From an uncultured Rhodospirillales bacterium (lineage in GTDB: Bacteria > Pseudomonadota > Alphaproteobacteria > Acetobacterales > Acetobacteraceae), in the NCBI GenBank assembly GCA_903928895.1, contig CAIYSR010000141.1:56873-120872 (forward strand): a stretch of DNA of 64,000 bases. Direction: 5' to 3'. A program made the position numbers and the translations under genes. Below the pieces are notes generated by a model that had not been told where the DNA came from, made no database searches, and saw nothing but the letters and a program-made list of their open reading frames with translations. Within the stretch, counting starts at the first letter, position 1, and each line of letters begins with the position of its first letter. Below, piece by piece: positions 9,984 to 18,536 of the stretch.

Positions 9984-11686
9984 GACGCGGCCGGCGCGAA
10001 CAAGGCGGGGAAATAACGCATGACACTGACGACAGGATTGGGGGCGGCCTGGCCGAGACCGCAGATCGAGGCGTCGCGCATGGCCACGGCCAATTCGGCG
10101 AGCAGCGCCTGGTCCCAGACGGAGCGCTCCATCAGCATTCGTGCCTTCTGCGTTCCGGCCCGGCAGGGGGTGCACTGGCCGCAGCTTTCGGCCTCGAAGA
10201 AGCGCATCAAATTGAGGGCGGCGGCCCTCACATCGTCTTGGTCGGACAAGACAATGACCGCGGCCGAACCGATCAGGCAGCCGTGGGGTTCCAAGGTACC
10301 GAAATCGAGCGGGATGTCGGCCATCGCGGCCGGCAGGATGCCGCCCGAGGCGCCGCCGGGGAGGTAGGCGGCGAAGCGGTGACCGTCGGCCATGCCGCCG
10401 CAGAATTCCGCGATGAGCTCGCGTGCGGTGATCCCCGCCGGGGCCAGCTTCACGCCGGGCGTGCGCACCCGTCCCGAGACCGAATAGCTGCGCAAACCGG
10501 TGCTCCCGTGGCGGCCATGGGCCTTCCACCAGTCCGGCCCGCGCTCGACGATGTCGCGCACCCACCACAAGGTCTCGACGTTGTTGATCAGCGTCGGCCG
10601 GCCGAACAGGCCGGATTGGTAGGGGAAAGGCGGTTTGTGGCGGGGCAGCCCGCGCTTGCCCTCGATGCTTTCCAGCATCGCCGACTCTTCCCCGCAGATA
10701 TAGGCTCCGGCGCCACGCCGAAGGTCGATCGCGGGGCCGTTCGGGGGCAGCCTGGCGATCTCGCGGGTCAGAATTTCATGGGCTTCCGGGTATTCGTCGC
10801 GCAGGTAGATCACCACAGTGGACGCTTCGACCAAATGGGCGGCGATGAGGACGCCTTCGAGGCAGCGGTGCGGGTCCGCGAGGAGGAAATGGCGGTCCTT
10901 AAAGGTGCCGGGCTCGCCTTCGTCTGCGTTGACCACCATCAGTCGAGGGGCCGGCTGGGCGCGCACCGAGCGCCATTTGCGGCCGGTGGGGAAGCCGGCG
11001 CCACCGAGGCCGCGCAGGCCGGCGGCGTCAATGGCGGTAAGGATGGCTTCGCCATCCAGGCAGCCGTCGCGCAGGTCGTTCAGCAGCTTGTATCCGCCAC
11101 CTGCGATATAGGCGTCGCGGTCCGGGTAGGGCGGGATGGCGGGATGAGTTTCGTCGGCAGCCACCGCTTCGAGCGCGCGCGTGGTAGTTGCGGGGGCGAT
11201 AAAATTATGTCCTATCGCAATCGCTGGCGCCCGATCGCACAGGCCGACGCAGGGCGCGCGCAGCACGCGGACCCAGTCGGGCGCCTTGGTGGCGACCTCT
11301 GCCAGCAGCGCCTCGGCGCCCGCCAACTGGCAGGAGAGGCTGTCGCAGACCCGGATGGTCATTGGGGCGGCCGGCGGATCGCCCTCCTTCACCACGTCGA
11401 AATGCGCGTAGAAGCTGGCGACCTCGAATACCTCGGCCTGGGAGAGGCGCATCAGTTCGGCCAGGGCGGCAAGATGAACCGCCGAAATCTCACCATATCG
11501 ATCCTGGATGGCGTGCAAATGCTCGACCAGCCGGTCACGGGGTGGCACGCGCTCGCCGAGCAGGGCGGCGATGGTGTCGAGCGTGGCGGGTGCCACCTGA
11601 CGGCCTTTGGGCTCGACGCGGCCCCGTCGGGGCAGGTCGGCGCGCGCGAGGTGCTGCGGGTCGGGGTCTTCGCGTGGTCGTTTCAT
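9980..11686 (-). CDS. fdsB: Formate dehydrogenase diaphorase subunit: fused NuoE-like (FdsG) and NuoF-like (FdsB) domains
   Basis: A 568-residue protein that passes electrons from formate dehydrogenase to NAD+. Residues ~35-165 are a NuoE/FdsG-like domain: a helical bundle, then a thioredoxin-like [2Fe-2S] site with Cys114, 119, 146 and 150. The rest is NuoF/FdsB-like: RGLGGAGFPTGRKW and NADEGEPGTFKDR (FMN/NADH site), GAGAYICGEESAMLESIEGKRG split over the NADH loop, and ESCGQCTPCRAG for the [4Fe-4S] cluster. In the best studied Fds enzymes FdsG and FdsB are separate genes. It starts the minus-strand operon fdsGB-fdsA-OFA carrier, coupled to fdsA by an ATGA overlap. Confidence 0.9.
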   Translation of the reverse strand: MKRPREDPDPQHLARADLPRRGRVEPKGRQVAPATLDTIAALLGERVPPRDRLVEHLHAIQDRYGEISAVHLAALAELMRLSQAEVFEVASFYAHFDVVKEGDPPAAPMTIRVCDSLSCQLAGAEALLAEVATKAPDWVRVLRAPCVGLCDRAPAIAIGHNFIAPATTTRALEAVAADETHPAIPPYPDRDAYIAGGGYKLLNDLRDGCLDGEAILTAIDAAGLRGLGGAGFPTGRKWRSVRAQPAPRLMVVNADEGEPGTFKDRHFLLADPHRCLEGVLIAAHLVEASTVVIYLRDEYPEAHEILTREIARLPPNGPAIDLRRGAGAYICGEESAMLESIEGKRGLPRHKPPFPYQSGLFGRPTLINNVETLWWVRDIVERGPDWWKAHGRHGSTGLRSYSVSGRVRTPGVKLAPAGITARELIAEFCGGMADGHRFAAYLPGGASGGILPAAMADIPLDFGTLEPHGCLIGSAAVIVLSDQDDVRAAALNLMRFFEAESCGQCTPCRAGTQKARMLMERSVWDQALLAELAVAMRDASICGLGQAAPNPVVSVMRYFPALFAPAAS

Positions 11687-11751
11687 CGAGACATTTCCCG
11701 GCCGGATGCTCCGGTCAGGGAGAATCTAGCGCTTGGTCCCGGTCTCGACAA

Positions 11752-13119
11752 TCACGCCCCGTAGCGCGCACGGGCCTCCTCGGCTGCGGCCTCGCGCTGT
11801 TTGAGCAGCGAGCCGGCGAAAAGGACTTCGGTCACGCTGCCAGAGGTGTCGCGGATCAGGCGCACAGATTGGCCGTAGCTGCCATAGCCGTTGGCCTCAA
11901 TGATGGTTGCGGTGTCGGGGCCGCTGGGGGCGAGTACGGTGGGATCGGCGAAGGGATTGCCTTGGCTGGGTTGGGCAACCACCACCTCGCGGCCCATGGG
12001 GACGAAGTCCGACGCCCCCCAGAGGGACCAGAACCGGCCAGCCCAGCCGGAGAGTGCCGGGTCGGCGGGGCCGCGCTCGGCGAAGGTCTGGAGCATGCGC
12101 AGGATATTCTCGACCATCGCTTGCGGCTCGCCGTCGGTGGCGTGCAGGCAGACCGAGACGGCGATAGCCTGGTCCGGTACCACCACGGTGAAGCTGCGTA
12201 CCCCGGGGAAACCGCCGCCGTGGCCGAACCAAGTCCAAGGGCCGGTTTCGCCGTGGGCGGTGCCCAGGCCGTAGTGGCGCGTGGCGGTCAGGCCCGGAAT
12301 ACGCCAGAGCGGGCGGGCAAGTTCGCGGCGGCTCTCAAGCGACAGCAGAGCGCTGGAGGAGGTGGTGGTGAGCTGGCTGAAGAAACGCGTCAGGTCCGAC
12401 GGCGTGGAGACGAAACCGGTGGCCGAGGCGAGGCCGTTCGTGCAGGTATCGGCGGGGACGACGAACCGTCGGCCGAGCATGGCAGGGGCTGCGTGGCCGC
12501 TGGCGAGCGGGGCCCCGACGGGCAGAGGCGCATCTGGGCAGGTTTCCGCCAGGCCCGCGGTGGCGACAATTTCGCGGGCGATCCAGCTGTTGTAACGCTC
12601 GCCCGTAACGGCGGCGATGATGAGGCCGAGCAGGCCGAAGCCGTGGTTGGTGTATTTCATCCGCGTGTTGGGCGGCAGGGTCGGCGGTGCAACGAGGGCG
12701 GCACGGAGTTCGGCCTCGTCGAGAAAGGGACGTCTGTTCAGCCACTGACCGGCGTCCTCGCCGTCGCGGATGATGCCGCCGGTATGGCTCAGGAGCTGGC
12801 TGACGGTGGCGCGTGCAATCTCGGGGTGCAGGCCGGCGACATGCGTGCCGGCCCGGTCGTCGAGGCGGAGCCTCCCGGCGTCGACAAGGCGCAGGATGCC
12901 GGCGGCGGTGAAGGTCTTGGAGTGCGAGGCGACGCGGAATCGGTGCGCCGGGGTCAAAGGCGCGCCGGTGTTGAGGTCGGCGACGCCGACAGCATGGGCG
13001 AGGGCCACGGCGCCGTTCTGGGCGATGGCGAGCGAGGCTCCGGGCAAGCCGAGCTGCGCGACCTGGTAATCGAGCCATTGCGGGATGTAGGCAACGGCAG
13101 GGGCGAGCCAGTCGGTCAT
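11752..13119 (-). CDS. Beta-lactamase-family serine hydrolase (class C/PBP-like)
   Basis: About 455 residues with the three motifs of serine beta-lactamase-fold hydrolases: SHSK at residues 65-68 (S-x-x-K), YTN in MKYTNHGFGLLG, and the HGGG of FGHGGGFPG. No convincing signal peptide is seen, so it is probably cytoplasmic and more likely an esterase or peptidase of the EstB/D-aminopeptidase type than an antibiotic-resistance beta-lactamase. The ATG at 13119 is preferred over the longer frame because the extension is arginine-rich and uncharacteristic. It follows the LysR gene by 50 bp on the same strand and may be co-transcribed with it. Confidence 0.85.
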   Translation of the reverse strand: MTDWLAPAVAYIPQWLDYQVAQLGLPGASLAIAQNGAVALAHAVGVADLNTGAPLTPAHRFRVASHSKTFTAAGILRLVDAGRLRLDDRAGTHVAGLHPEIARATVSQLLSHTGGIIRDGEDAGQWLNRRPFLDEAELRAALVAPPTLPPNTRMKYTNHGFGLLGLIIAAVTGERYNSWIAREIVATAGLAETCPDAPLPVGAPLASGHAAPAMLGRRFVVPADTCTNGLASATGFVSTPSDLTRFFSQLTTTSSSALLSLESRRELARPLWRIPGLTATRHYGLGTAHGETGPWTWFGHGGGFPGVRSFTVVVPDQAIAVSVCLHATDGEPQAMVENILRMLQTFAERGPADPALSGWAGRFWSLWGASDFVPMGREVVVAQPSQGNPFADPTVLAPSGPDTATIIEANGYGSYGQSVRLIRDTSGSVTEVLFAGSLLKQREAAAEEARARYGA

Positions 13120-13169
13120 CGTGCGTGGTCCTCCAGTTGATCGGATTATCTTGCGTCGGCGCCGGACGA

Positions 13170-14036
13170 TCAAGCGGCGGGCAGGAGGTCGAAGAATGCC
13201 TGCACGGTGCGCACCGAGAGGCGCTCGCGCAGGCATGCGGCGTATTCGGTGCTCTCGATTGGCGGACCTGCCAGATGCAGACGGCGGAGACGTTCGTCAT
13301 GTCCGAATTCGCTGGCAAGTACGGCGCCGATGCCGAGGGCAGCGGCTACGGCCTCGCGCACCGCCTCGCGGCTGCCAATATCAATGGTTTCACCGAGCCG
13401 GACGCCGGCGGCAGCCAGGGCGTTTTCGAACAAGGCGCGAGTGGCTGAGCCGGGTTCGCGCAGGACCACGCGCGCGCCCTCGAGTTCGGTGAGGTGGATC
13501 GCCCGCCGGCGGACCCAGGGATGGGAGGCGTGTACGCACAGGACGAGGCGGTCGCGGCGCAAGGCAGTCTGATGCAGCCGCGGGTCGGGCGGCAGGTCGG
13601 GGAGCACGGCGACGTCGCAACTGCGGTCGAGCAGGGCCGCCAGGGTTTCGGTGGTGTTGCCGAAGGTCAGGCTGAAGCGGATGGCGGGGTAGCGGGCGCT
13701 GAACGGCTTGAGCAGGGGGATGATGTGATGCGGGGCGTCCGCCATGACTCGCAACTGTCCACGGAGCAGGCCACGGGCGGAGGCAAGCAGTTGTTCCGCC
13801 TCGGCTTCAAGCGAAGCCAGCCGGGAGGTCAGGGCGAACAGGGTGCGGCCGATTTCGGTGATCTCGATGCGGCGACCGACGCGTTCGAACAGGCGGACGC
13901 CCCAGGTCGCTTCCAGATCGCTTACCTGCGCAGAGAGGGTGGGTTGGGTAACGTGCAAGGCCTCCGCCGCACGGGTGAAGCCGCGCGCGGCGGCGACAGC
14001 GTGGAAGGCACGGATCTGGGCGTGGTTGATGGGCAT
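13170..14036 (-). CDS. LysR-family transcriptional regulator
   Basis: A 288-residue regulator with an N-terminal winged helix-turn-helix (FHAVAAARGFTRAAEALH, TQPTLSAQVSDLE) and a LysR substrate-binding domain. It is divergent from phnW with 89 bp between start codons, and that gap carries a classical LysR box (see 14062-14082). The natural inference is that it controls phnW and the following transporter gene in response to an aminophosphonate or a product. It ends 50 bp before the serine hydrolase gene on its own strand. Confidence 0.92.
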   Translation of the reverse strand: MPINHAQIRAFHAVAAARGFTRAAEALHVTQPTLSAQVSDLEATWGVRLFERVGRRIEITEIGRTLFALTSRLASLEAEAEQLLASARGLLRGQLRVMADAPHHIIPLLKPFSARYPAIRFSLTFGNTTETLAALLDRSCDVAVLPDLPPDPRLHQTALRRDRLVLCVHASHPWVRRRAIHLTELEGARVVLREPGSATRALFENALAAAGVRLGETIDIGSREAVREAVAAALGIGAVLASEFGHDERLRRLHLAGPPIESTEYAACLRERLSVRTVQAFFDLLPAA

Positions 14037-14039
14037 GAT

Positions 14040-14054
14040 CTATGGGGTCCATAG
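14040..14054. promoter_or_regulatory. Inverted repeat CTATGG-N3-CCATAG upstream of the LysR gene
   Basis: Perfect 6-bp arms separated by three bases, immediately upstream of the LysR start codon (14036). The position suits autorepression of the regulator. Function is inferred from position only. Confidence 0.45.
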
Positions 14055-14061
14055 AATATAT

Positions 14062-14082
14062 CGATTTGATTTATGATAATCG
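14062..14082. promoter_or_regulatory. LysR box CGATT-N11-AATCG
   Basis: A T-N11-A type dyad with 5-bp arms (CGATT, 11-base AT-rich spacer, AATCG). It is centred between the divergent LysR and phnW genes, about 44 bp before the phnW start. This is the textbook geometry of a LysR recognition site, so it is the best candidate operator for phnW activation. Confidence 0.6.
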
Positions 14083-14125
14083 GTCTGGCCTTAGAGTGGC
14101 AACACGTCGCATCGGAGCCGCCGCC

Positions 14126-15268
14126 ATGGACAATGCCACTCGCGCCCTCTCGCCCACCGGTGACCCCTTTCTGCTGACCCCGGGACCGCTGACCACCTCG
14201 CTCACGGTGAAGCAGGCGATGCTGCATGACCTGGGGTCACGCGACACAGGCTTCATCGCATTGAATGCGCGGGTGAGGGAGCGGCTGGTCGAGATCATCC
14301 ACGGCGGCGGCGATTTCACCTGCGTGCCATTGCAAGGGAGCGGCACGTTTTCAGTGGAGGCGATGATCGGCACCTTCGTGCCCCCTGACGGGCGCCTGCT
14401 GGTGCTGGTGAACGGGGCCTACGGGCATCGGATTGTGCGGATGTGTGGCTACGCCCGGCGTGACGTTGTGGTGGAGGAGACGCCGGAAAACGTGCCATGT
14501 GATCCTGCGGCGCTCGATCGACGGTTGGCGGCGGATCCGGCGATCACCCATGTGGTGGTGGTGCACTGCGAGACCACTTCGGGGGTGCTCAACCCGATCG
14601 CGGCGTTGGGCGCCGTCGTGGCGAAGCACGGGCGGCGCCTCCTGATCGATTCGATGAGTGCATTCGGGGCGCTGGAGGTGGATGCCCGCGCAATCCGGTT
14701 CGATGCGGTGGTCGCCTCGAGCAACAAGTGTCTGGAGGGGGCGCCCGGCATGGGGTTCTGTCTCGCCCGCACGTCAGCGTTGGCGGCGTGCTCGGGCAAC
14801 TCGCCCTCGCTGAGCCTTGATCTGTACGACCAATGGGTGACGATGGAGAAGACCGCGCAATGGCGATTTACACCGCCGGTGCATTGTATGCTCGCGTTGG
14901 ACCAGGCGATCGAGGAGTTCCTTGCCGAGGGTGGTGTGGCCGGCCGCGGCGGGCGCTACCGCGCCAACTGTGCCATCCTGGTCGAAGGGCTGCGGGCGCT
15001 CGGGTTTGAGACACTGCTGGCGGACGATATTCAGGCGCCGATCATCGTGACGGTGAAGATGCCGGCCGATCCGCGCTTCGACTTCCCAGCCTTTTATGAC
15101 CGCTTGAGTGCCGCGGGCTACGTGATCTATCCGGGCAAGCTGACGGTGGCCGCGAGTTTCCGGATCGGCTGCATCGGGCGGCTGGGCACGGCGGAGATGA
15201 AGGGTGCGCTCGGCGCGATCCGCGCGGCGCTGTCCGACATGGGCGGCATCGATTGCCGGCCGGGCTGA
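14126..15268 (+). CDS. phnW: 2-aminoethylphosphonate--pyruvate aminotransferase
   Basis: A 380-residue PLP enzyme that transaminates 2-aminoethylphosphonate with pyruvate to phosphonoacetaldehyde and alanine. It shows FLLTPGPLTTSLTVKQAM at the N-terminus, VPLQGSGTFSVEAM, the cofactor Asp175 in LLIDSMSAFG, PLP Lys201 in SSNKCLEG, and the family segment SLSLDLYDQW. Agreement with enterobacterial PhnW is strong throughout. The partner that would consume phosphonoacetaldehyde (PhnX, or PhnY with PhnA) is not in the window. The ATG at 14126 gives a normal-length protein; the longer frame has no homologous extension. Confidence 0.93.
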   Translation: MDNATRALSPTGDPFLLTPGPLTTSLTVKQAMLHDLGSRDTGFIALNARVRERLVEIIHGGGDFTCVPLQGSGTFSVEAMIGTFVPPDGRLLVLVNGAYGHRIVRMCGYARRDVVVEETPENVPCDPAALDRRLAADPAITHVVVVHCETTSGVLNPIAALGAVVAKHGRRLLIDSMSAFGALEVDARAIRFDAVVASSNKCLEGAPGMGFCLARTSALAACSGNSPSLSLDLYDQWVTMEKTAQWRFTPPVHCMLALDQAIEEFLAEGGVAGRGGRYRANCAILVEGLRALGFETLLADDIQAPIIVTVKMPADPRFDFPAFYDRLSAAGYVIYPGKLTVAASFRIGCIGRLGTAEMKGALGAIRAALSDMGGIDCRPG

Positions 15269-15356
15269 GGGGAACACCAGTCTTCGGTTCGGAAGTCCAT
15301 CACATTCGTTGTCTGTACGGTGCATGATCGGTGCCTAAAGGTCGGGAGGCCGGACG

Positions 15357-16820
15357 ATGAGCAAGGATAAAGCGGGTGTCGCGGTGTGGCGCATTGTGCT
15401 CCCCTTGGCGGTGGCTGGCGGTCTGGTGCTGCTGCCGGTACCAGCCGGCCTGGCGCCGCATGCCTGGTACTATTTCGCGATTTTCGCAGGTGTGGTGGCA
15501 GCACTGGTGGCGGAACCGCTGCCGAATCCAGCGGTCGGGCTGATCGGAATCACCACGGTGGCGGTTTTGGGGCGCTACGTTTTGCAGTCGCCGGCCGATC
15601 TTGCCAAGCCGGGGTTCAACCCGACCAGCGACGCGGTGAACTGGGCGCTTTCGGGTTTCGCGAGCAATACGGTGTGGCTCGTGGGCGCCGCGTTCATGTT
15701 CGCGATGGGCTACGAGAAGACCGGGCTGGGGCGGCGTATCGCGCTTCTCCTGGTGCGCGCGCTGGGCAAGAGTACGCTGATGCTGGGCTATGCCGCGACG
15801 GCGGCAGAGACATTGCTCGCAACATGCACGCCATCGAATACAGCGCGCGGGGCAGGCACTATCTTCCCCGTGCTGAACAGCCTTCCGCCGATCTACGGCA
15901 GCAGGCCGCATGATCCGTCGTCGCGGAAGATCGGGGCCTATGTGCTTTACACCGCGTTTGCTGCCAACACGATCACGAGTTCGCTGTTCGTGACGGGATG
16001 TGCGCCGAATTTCCTCGCGCTGAATTTCGCGCGGACCATCGCTAAGGTGAACGTCACCTGGTGGGATTGGTTCGCCGCCGCCGCACCCTTCGCGTTGCCG
16101 CTGCTGGTCGTTATGCCGCTGGTGATCTATCTGATCTACCCGCCCGAGATCAGGCACAGCCCGGAGGTGCCGGAATGGGCCGGACGGGAGTTGGTCGCGA
16201 TGGGGAAGCTGAGCCGCAAGGAGCTGATCCTCGCCCTGCTCGTGGTCGGCGCCGTGCTGCTGTGGATTTTCGGCGACACCTGGATGGATGGCGCGATTGC
16301 CGCCTTTGCCGCGGTTTCGCTGATGCTGGTGTTCGGAGTGTTCTCGTGGCGCGACATGGCGCGCAACGATTCAGCCTGGACCACGATCATCCTGCTCGCG
16401 ACCCTGGTGACGATGGCCGGTGGGCTAGGGCGGGTGGGCTTCATCAAGTGGTTCGCCGATTTCGTGGCCCGCCATGTCGGCGGGTTCGATCCGACGCTGA
16501 TGATCATGTTGCTGGTGACGATCTATTTTGTTTCGCACTATATGTTCGCCAGTTTGACCGCGCACACCTCGGCGATGTTCCCGGTGATGCTCGGCGTTGG
16601 CATGGGCATCGAGGGCATTCCGGCTGGGAAACTGGCGCTGGCGCTGGCCTTGACCACCGGGATCATGGGGGTGATTAGCCCTTATGCGACCGGGGCGGCG
16701 CTGCCGTACTACAACAGTGGGTATATCCGGCCGGCGGCGTTCTGGGGGCTGGGGGCGATCGTCGGCGCGATCTCACTGGCCGCGTTGCTGCTGATCGGGA
16801 TTCCACTGCTGCATATCTGA
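15357..16820 (+). CDS. DASS-family (SLC13-like) anion/carboxylate transporter
   Basis: A 487-residue polytopic membrane protein. The SNT-type substrate/sodium motif is in CTPSNTARGAG, with a second re-entrant-loop motif (SLTAHTSAMFPVML) in the C-terminal half, the layout of divalent anion:sodium symporters and malate/2-oxoglutarate translocators. It lies 88 bp after phnW in the same direction. If the two are co-regulated it may import an organic anion linked to phosphonate use, but a dicarboxylate is the default prediction. A GGGAGG-like ribosome-binding site precedes the ATG. Confidence 0.85.
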   Translation: MSKDKAGVAVWRIVLPLAVAGGLVLLPVPAGLAPHAWYYFAIFAGVVAALVAEPLPNPAVGLIGITTVAVLGRYVLQSPADLAKPGFNPTSDAVNWALSGFASNTVWLVGAAFMFAMGYEKTGLGRRIALLLVRALGKSTLMLGYAATAAETLLATCTPSNTARGAGTIFPVLNSLPPIYGSRPHDPSSRKIGAYVLYTAFAANTITSSLFVTGCAPNFLALNFARTIAKVNVTWWDWFAAAAPFALPLLVVMPLVIYLIYPPEIRHSPEVPEWAGRELVAMGKLSRKELILALLVVGAVLLWIFGDTWMDGAIAAFAAVSLMLVFGVFSWRDMARNDSAWTTIILLATLVTMAGGLGRVGFIKWFADFVARHVGGFDPTLMIMLLVTIYFVSHYMFASLTAHTSAMFPVMLGVGMGIEGIPAGKLALALALTTGIMGVISPYATGAALPYYNSGYIRPAAFWGLGAIVGAISLAALLLIGIPLLHI

Positions 16821-17020
16821 CAAAGGCGCCGAACGCCGCTTGAATCACCTTTGGGGCGCGGCTAGGTTGAGGACTCAAGGCGGCCCAGCGCTGTCTCAAT
16901 GATAATCGACGTTTGGCCTGCGGGGCTGTCGTCAATCCTGAGGGAGTGTAACGTGGCAAGCCCATCCTGCCGGTGTCGACCGGTACCCGACTGCGCACTT
17001 CGTCCGGCGATGTGCCGCTG

Positions 17021-17827
17021 ATGCCGACTCATCCCGATCGCGGCACCGGGCCATTGTTGCGGGTGACCGACCTGGTGATGCGTTTCGGCGGCATCGTAGC
17101 TCTCGGGGGCGTGTCGTTTGATGTCGAGCGAGGGCAGATTTGTGGGCTGATCGGGCCGAACGGTTCGGGCAAGACCACAATGTTCAATTGTATCAGCGGG
17201 ATCTACCGGCACGGCCGTGGCGACATCGTTTTCGAGGGAAGGTCGACCTCCGGGTTGCCGCGCCACCGTATGGCCGGGCTCGGGATCGGGCGCACGTTCC
17301 AGAACGTCGCGCTCTTCAACTCGATGACGGTGCGCGACAATATGCTGGTTGGCGCCCATCATCGTGGCAGCTCCGGCTTCATTGCCAACGCGCTGCGCAC
17401 GGGCCAAAGCCGTGCCGAGGAGGCCGCTGCTTATGACGGCATGGACGAACTGCTTGATCTTCTTGATCTGCGCAGCGTGGCCGACCAGCCCGCCGGTGGC
17501 CTGCCGTTCGGCACCCGCAAGCGCATCGAGCTCGCCCGTGCCCTGATCGGGCGGCCGAAGCTGTTGCTGCTCGACGAACCGGCCGGCGGGCTCAACCACG
17601 GCGAAGTGGCCGAACTTGGCGATTTGTTCCGCCGGGTCCGCGATCATTTCAAACTTTCCATTCTGCTGGTGGAGCATCACATGGCGCTGGTGATGAGTGT
17701 CTCCGAGAAGGTGGTGGCGCTGGAGTTCGGCATGAAGATTGCTGAGGGCACGCCCGACGAGGTCCGCAACGAGCCGGAAGTAATCCGCGCCTATCTGGGT
17801 GATGCCGCTGATGACCATGCTGCTTGA
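17021..17827 (+). CDS. livG: Branched-chain amino acid-type ABC transporter ATP-binding protein (LivG-like)
   Basis: About 268 residues with Walker A GPNGSGKTT, a LivG-type signature (LPFGTRKRIELARAL) and Walker B LLLLDEPAGGLNHGE. It energises the LivHM channel. The start is uncertain: ATG 17021 is chosen, while GTG codons at 16973 and 17012 are also in frame and none has a strong ribosome-binding site. It is the first gene of livGFHM-SBP-SBP and overlaps livF by 17 bp. The 200 bp upstream hold no gene and should contain the operon promoter, which I could not pin down. Confidence 0.92.
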   Translation: MPTHPDRGTGPLLRVTDLVMRFGGIVALGGVSFDVERGQICGLIGPNGSGKTTMFNCISGIYRHGRGDIVFEGRSTSGLPRHRMAGLGIGRTFQNVALFNSMTVRDNMLVGAHHRGSSGFIANALRTGQSRAEEAAAYDGMDELLDLLDLRSVADQPAGGLPFGTRKRIELARALIGRPKLLLLDEPAGGLNHGEVAELGDLFRRVRDHFKLSILLVEHHMALVMSVSEKVVALEFGMKIAEGTPDEVRNEPEVIRAYLGDAADDHAA

Positions 17828-18524
17828 GGTAAAGGGGCTGCACGGCGCCTACGGCGAATCGAAGGTCCTGCATGGGCTCGATTTCGTCGTCGAAGAGGGC
17901 GGCGTGACCACGCTTCTTGGTGCCAACGGTGCCGGCAAAACCACCACCCTTCGCGCCGTTTCCGGCATGATCCGGACCCAGGGCGAGATCTTGTTTGCGG
18001 GCAAGCCGATCCAGGGCATGGCGACCGAGGCCATCGCCGGCCTTGGCATCGCCCACGTGCCGGACGGCCGTGGCACCTTCATGGAGCTGACGGTGGAGGA
18101 AAATCTCCGTCTTGGCGCCTACACCCGCAACGACAAGGCGGGCGTGGCCGCCGATCTGGCGAAGATGTTCGACCTTTTCCCCCGCCTCCGAGAGCGCTTC
18201 CACCAGCAGGCCGGCACACTCTCGGGCGGCGAGCAGCAGATGCTCGCCATCGCGCGCGCCATGCTGCTCGGTCCCAAGCTGCTGCTGCTCGACGAGCCCT
18301 CCTTCGGCCTTGCGCCTCTGATCGTGCGCGAGATTTTCGAGATCTTGGGGCGCATCGTGCGCGAATCCGGGCTGAGCATCCTGGTGGTCGAGCAGAACGC
18401 CAGTCTTGCGCTTGCCATCGCCGACCGGGCGTATCTGCTGGAAACCGGCCGCTTCGTGATGTCCGGCGCTGCCGAGGACATCCGCAAGGACGAGACCTTG
18501 CGCAAGTCTTATCTCGGCTACTGA
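17811..18524 (+). CDS. livF: Branched-chain amino acid-type ABC transporter ATP-binding protein (LivF-like)
   Basis: About 237 residues with Walker A GANGAGKTT, signature LSGGEQQMLAIARAM and Walker B LLLLDEPSFGLAP, the standard LivF pattern. It forms the ATPase pair with the overlapping livG product. Starts at 17799 (GTG), 17811 or 17817 are possible; all lie inside the end of livG, consistent with translational coupling. Confidence 0.93.
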   Translation: MTMLLEVKGLHGAYGESKVLHGLDFVVEEGGVTTLLGANGAGKTTTLRAVSGMIRTQGEILFAGKPIQGMATEAIAGLGIAHVPDGRGTFMELTVEENLRLGAYTRNDKAGVAADLAKMFDLFPRLRERFHQQAGTLSGGEQQMLAIARAMLLGPKLLLLDEPSFGLAPLIVREIFEILGRIVRESGLSILVVEQNASLALAIADRAYLLETGRFVMSGAAEDIRKDETLRKSYLGY

Positions 18525-18536
18525 GGAGAGACGCGC

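Noticed and set aside
10238..11764. A 508-codon plus-strand frame opposite the formate dehydrogenase diaphorase gene
   Set aside because: The minus-strand gene has all cofactor motifs; the opposite frame has none.
11752..13119. Antibiotic-resistance beta-lactamase
   Set aside because: The three catalytic motifs are shared with many esterases and peptidases. There is no clear signal peptide and no resistance context, so only the broad hydrolase family is supported.
16953..17020. GTG at 16953 with a good AGGGAG ribosome-binding site as the livG start
   Set aside because: It is in a different reading frame from livG and encodes nothing recognisable; the livG start must be 16973, 17012 or 17021.
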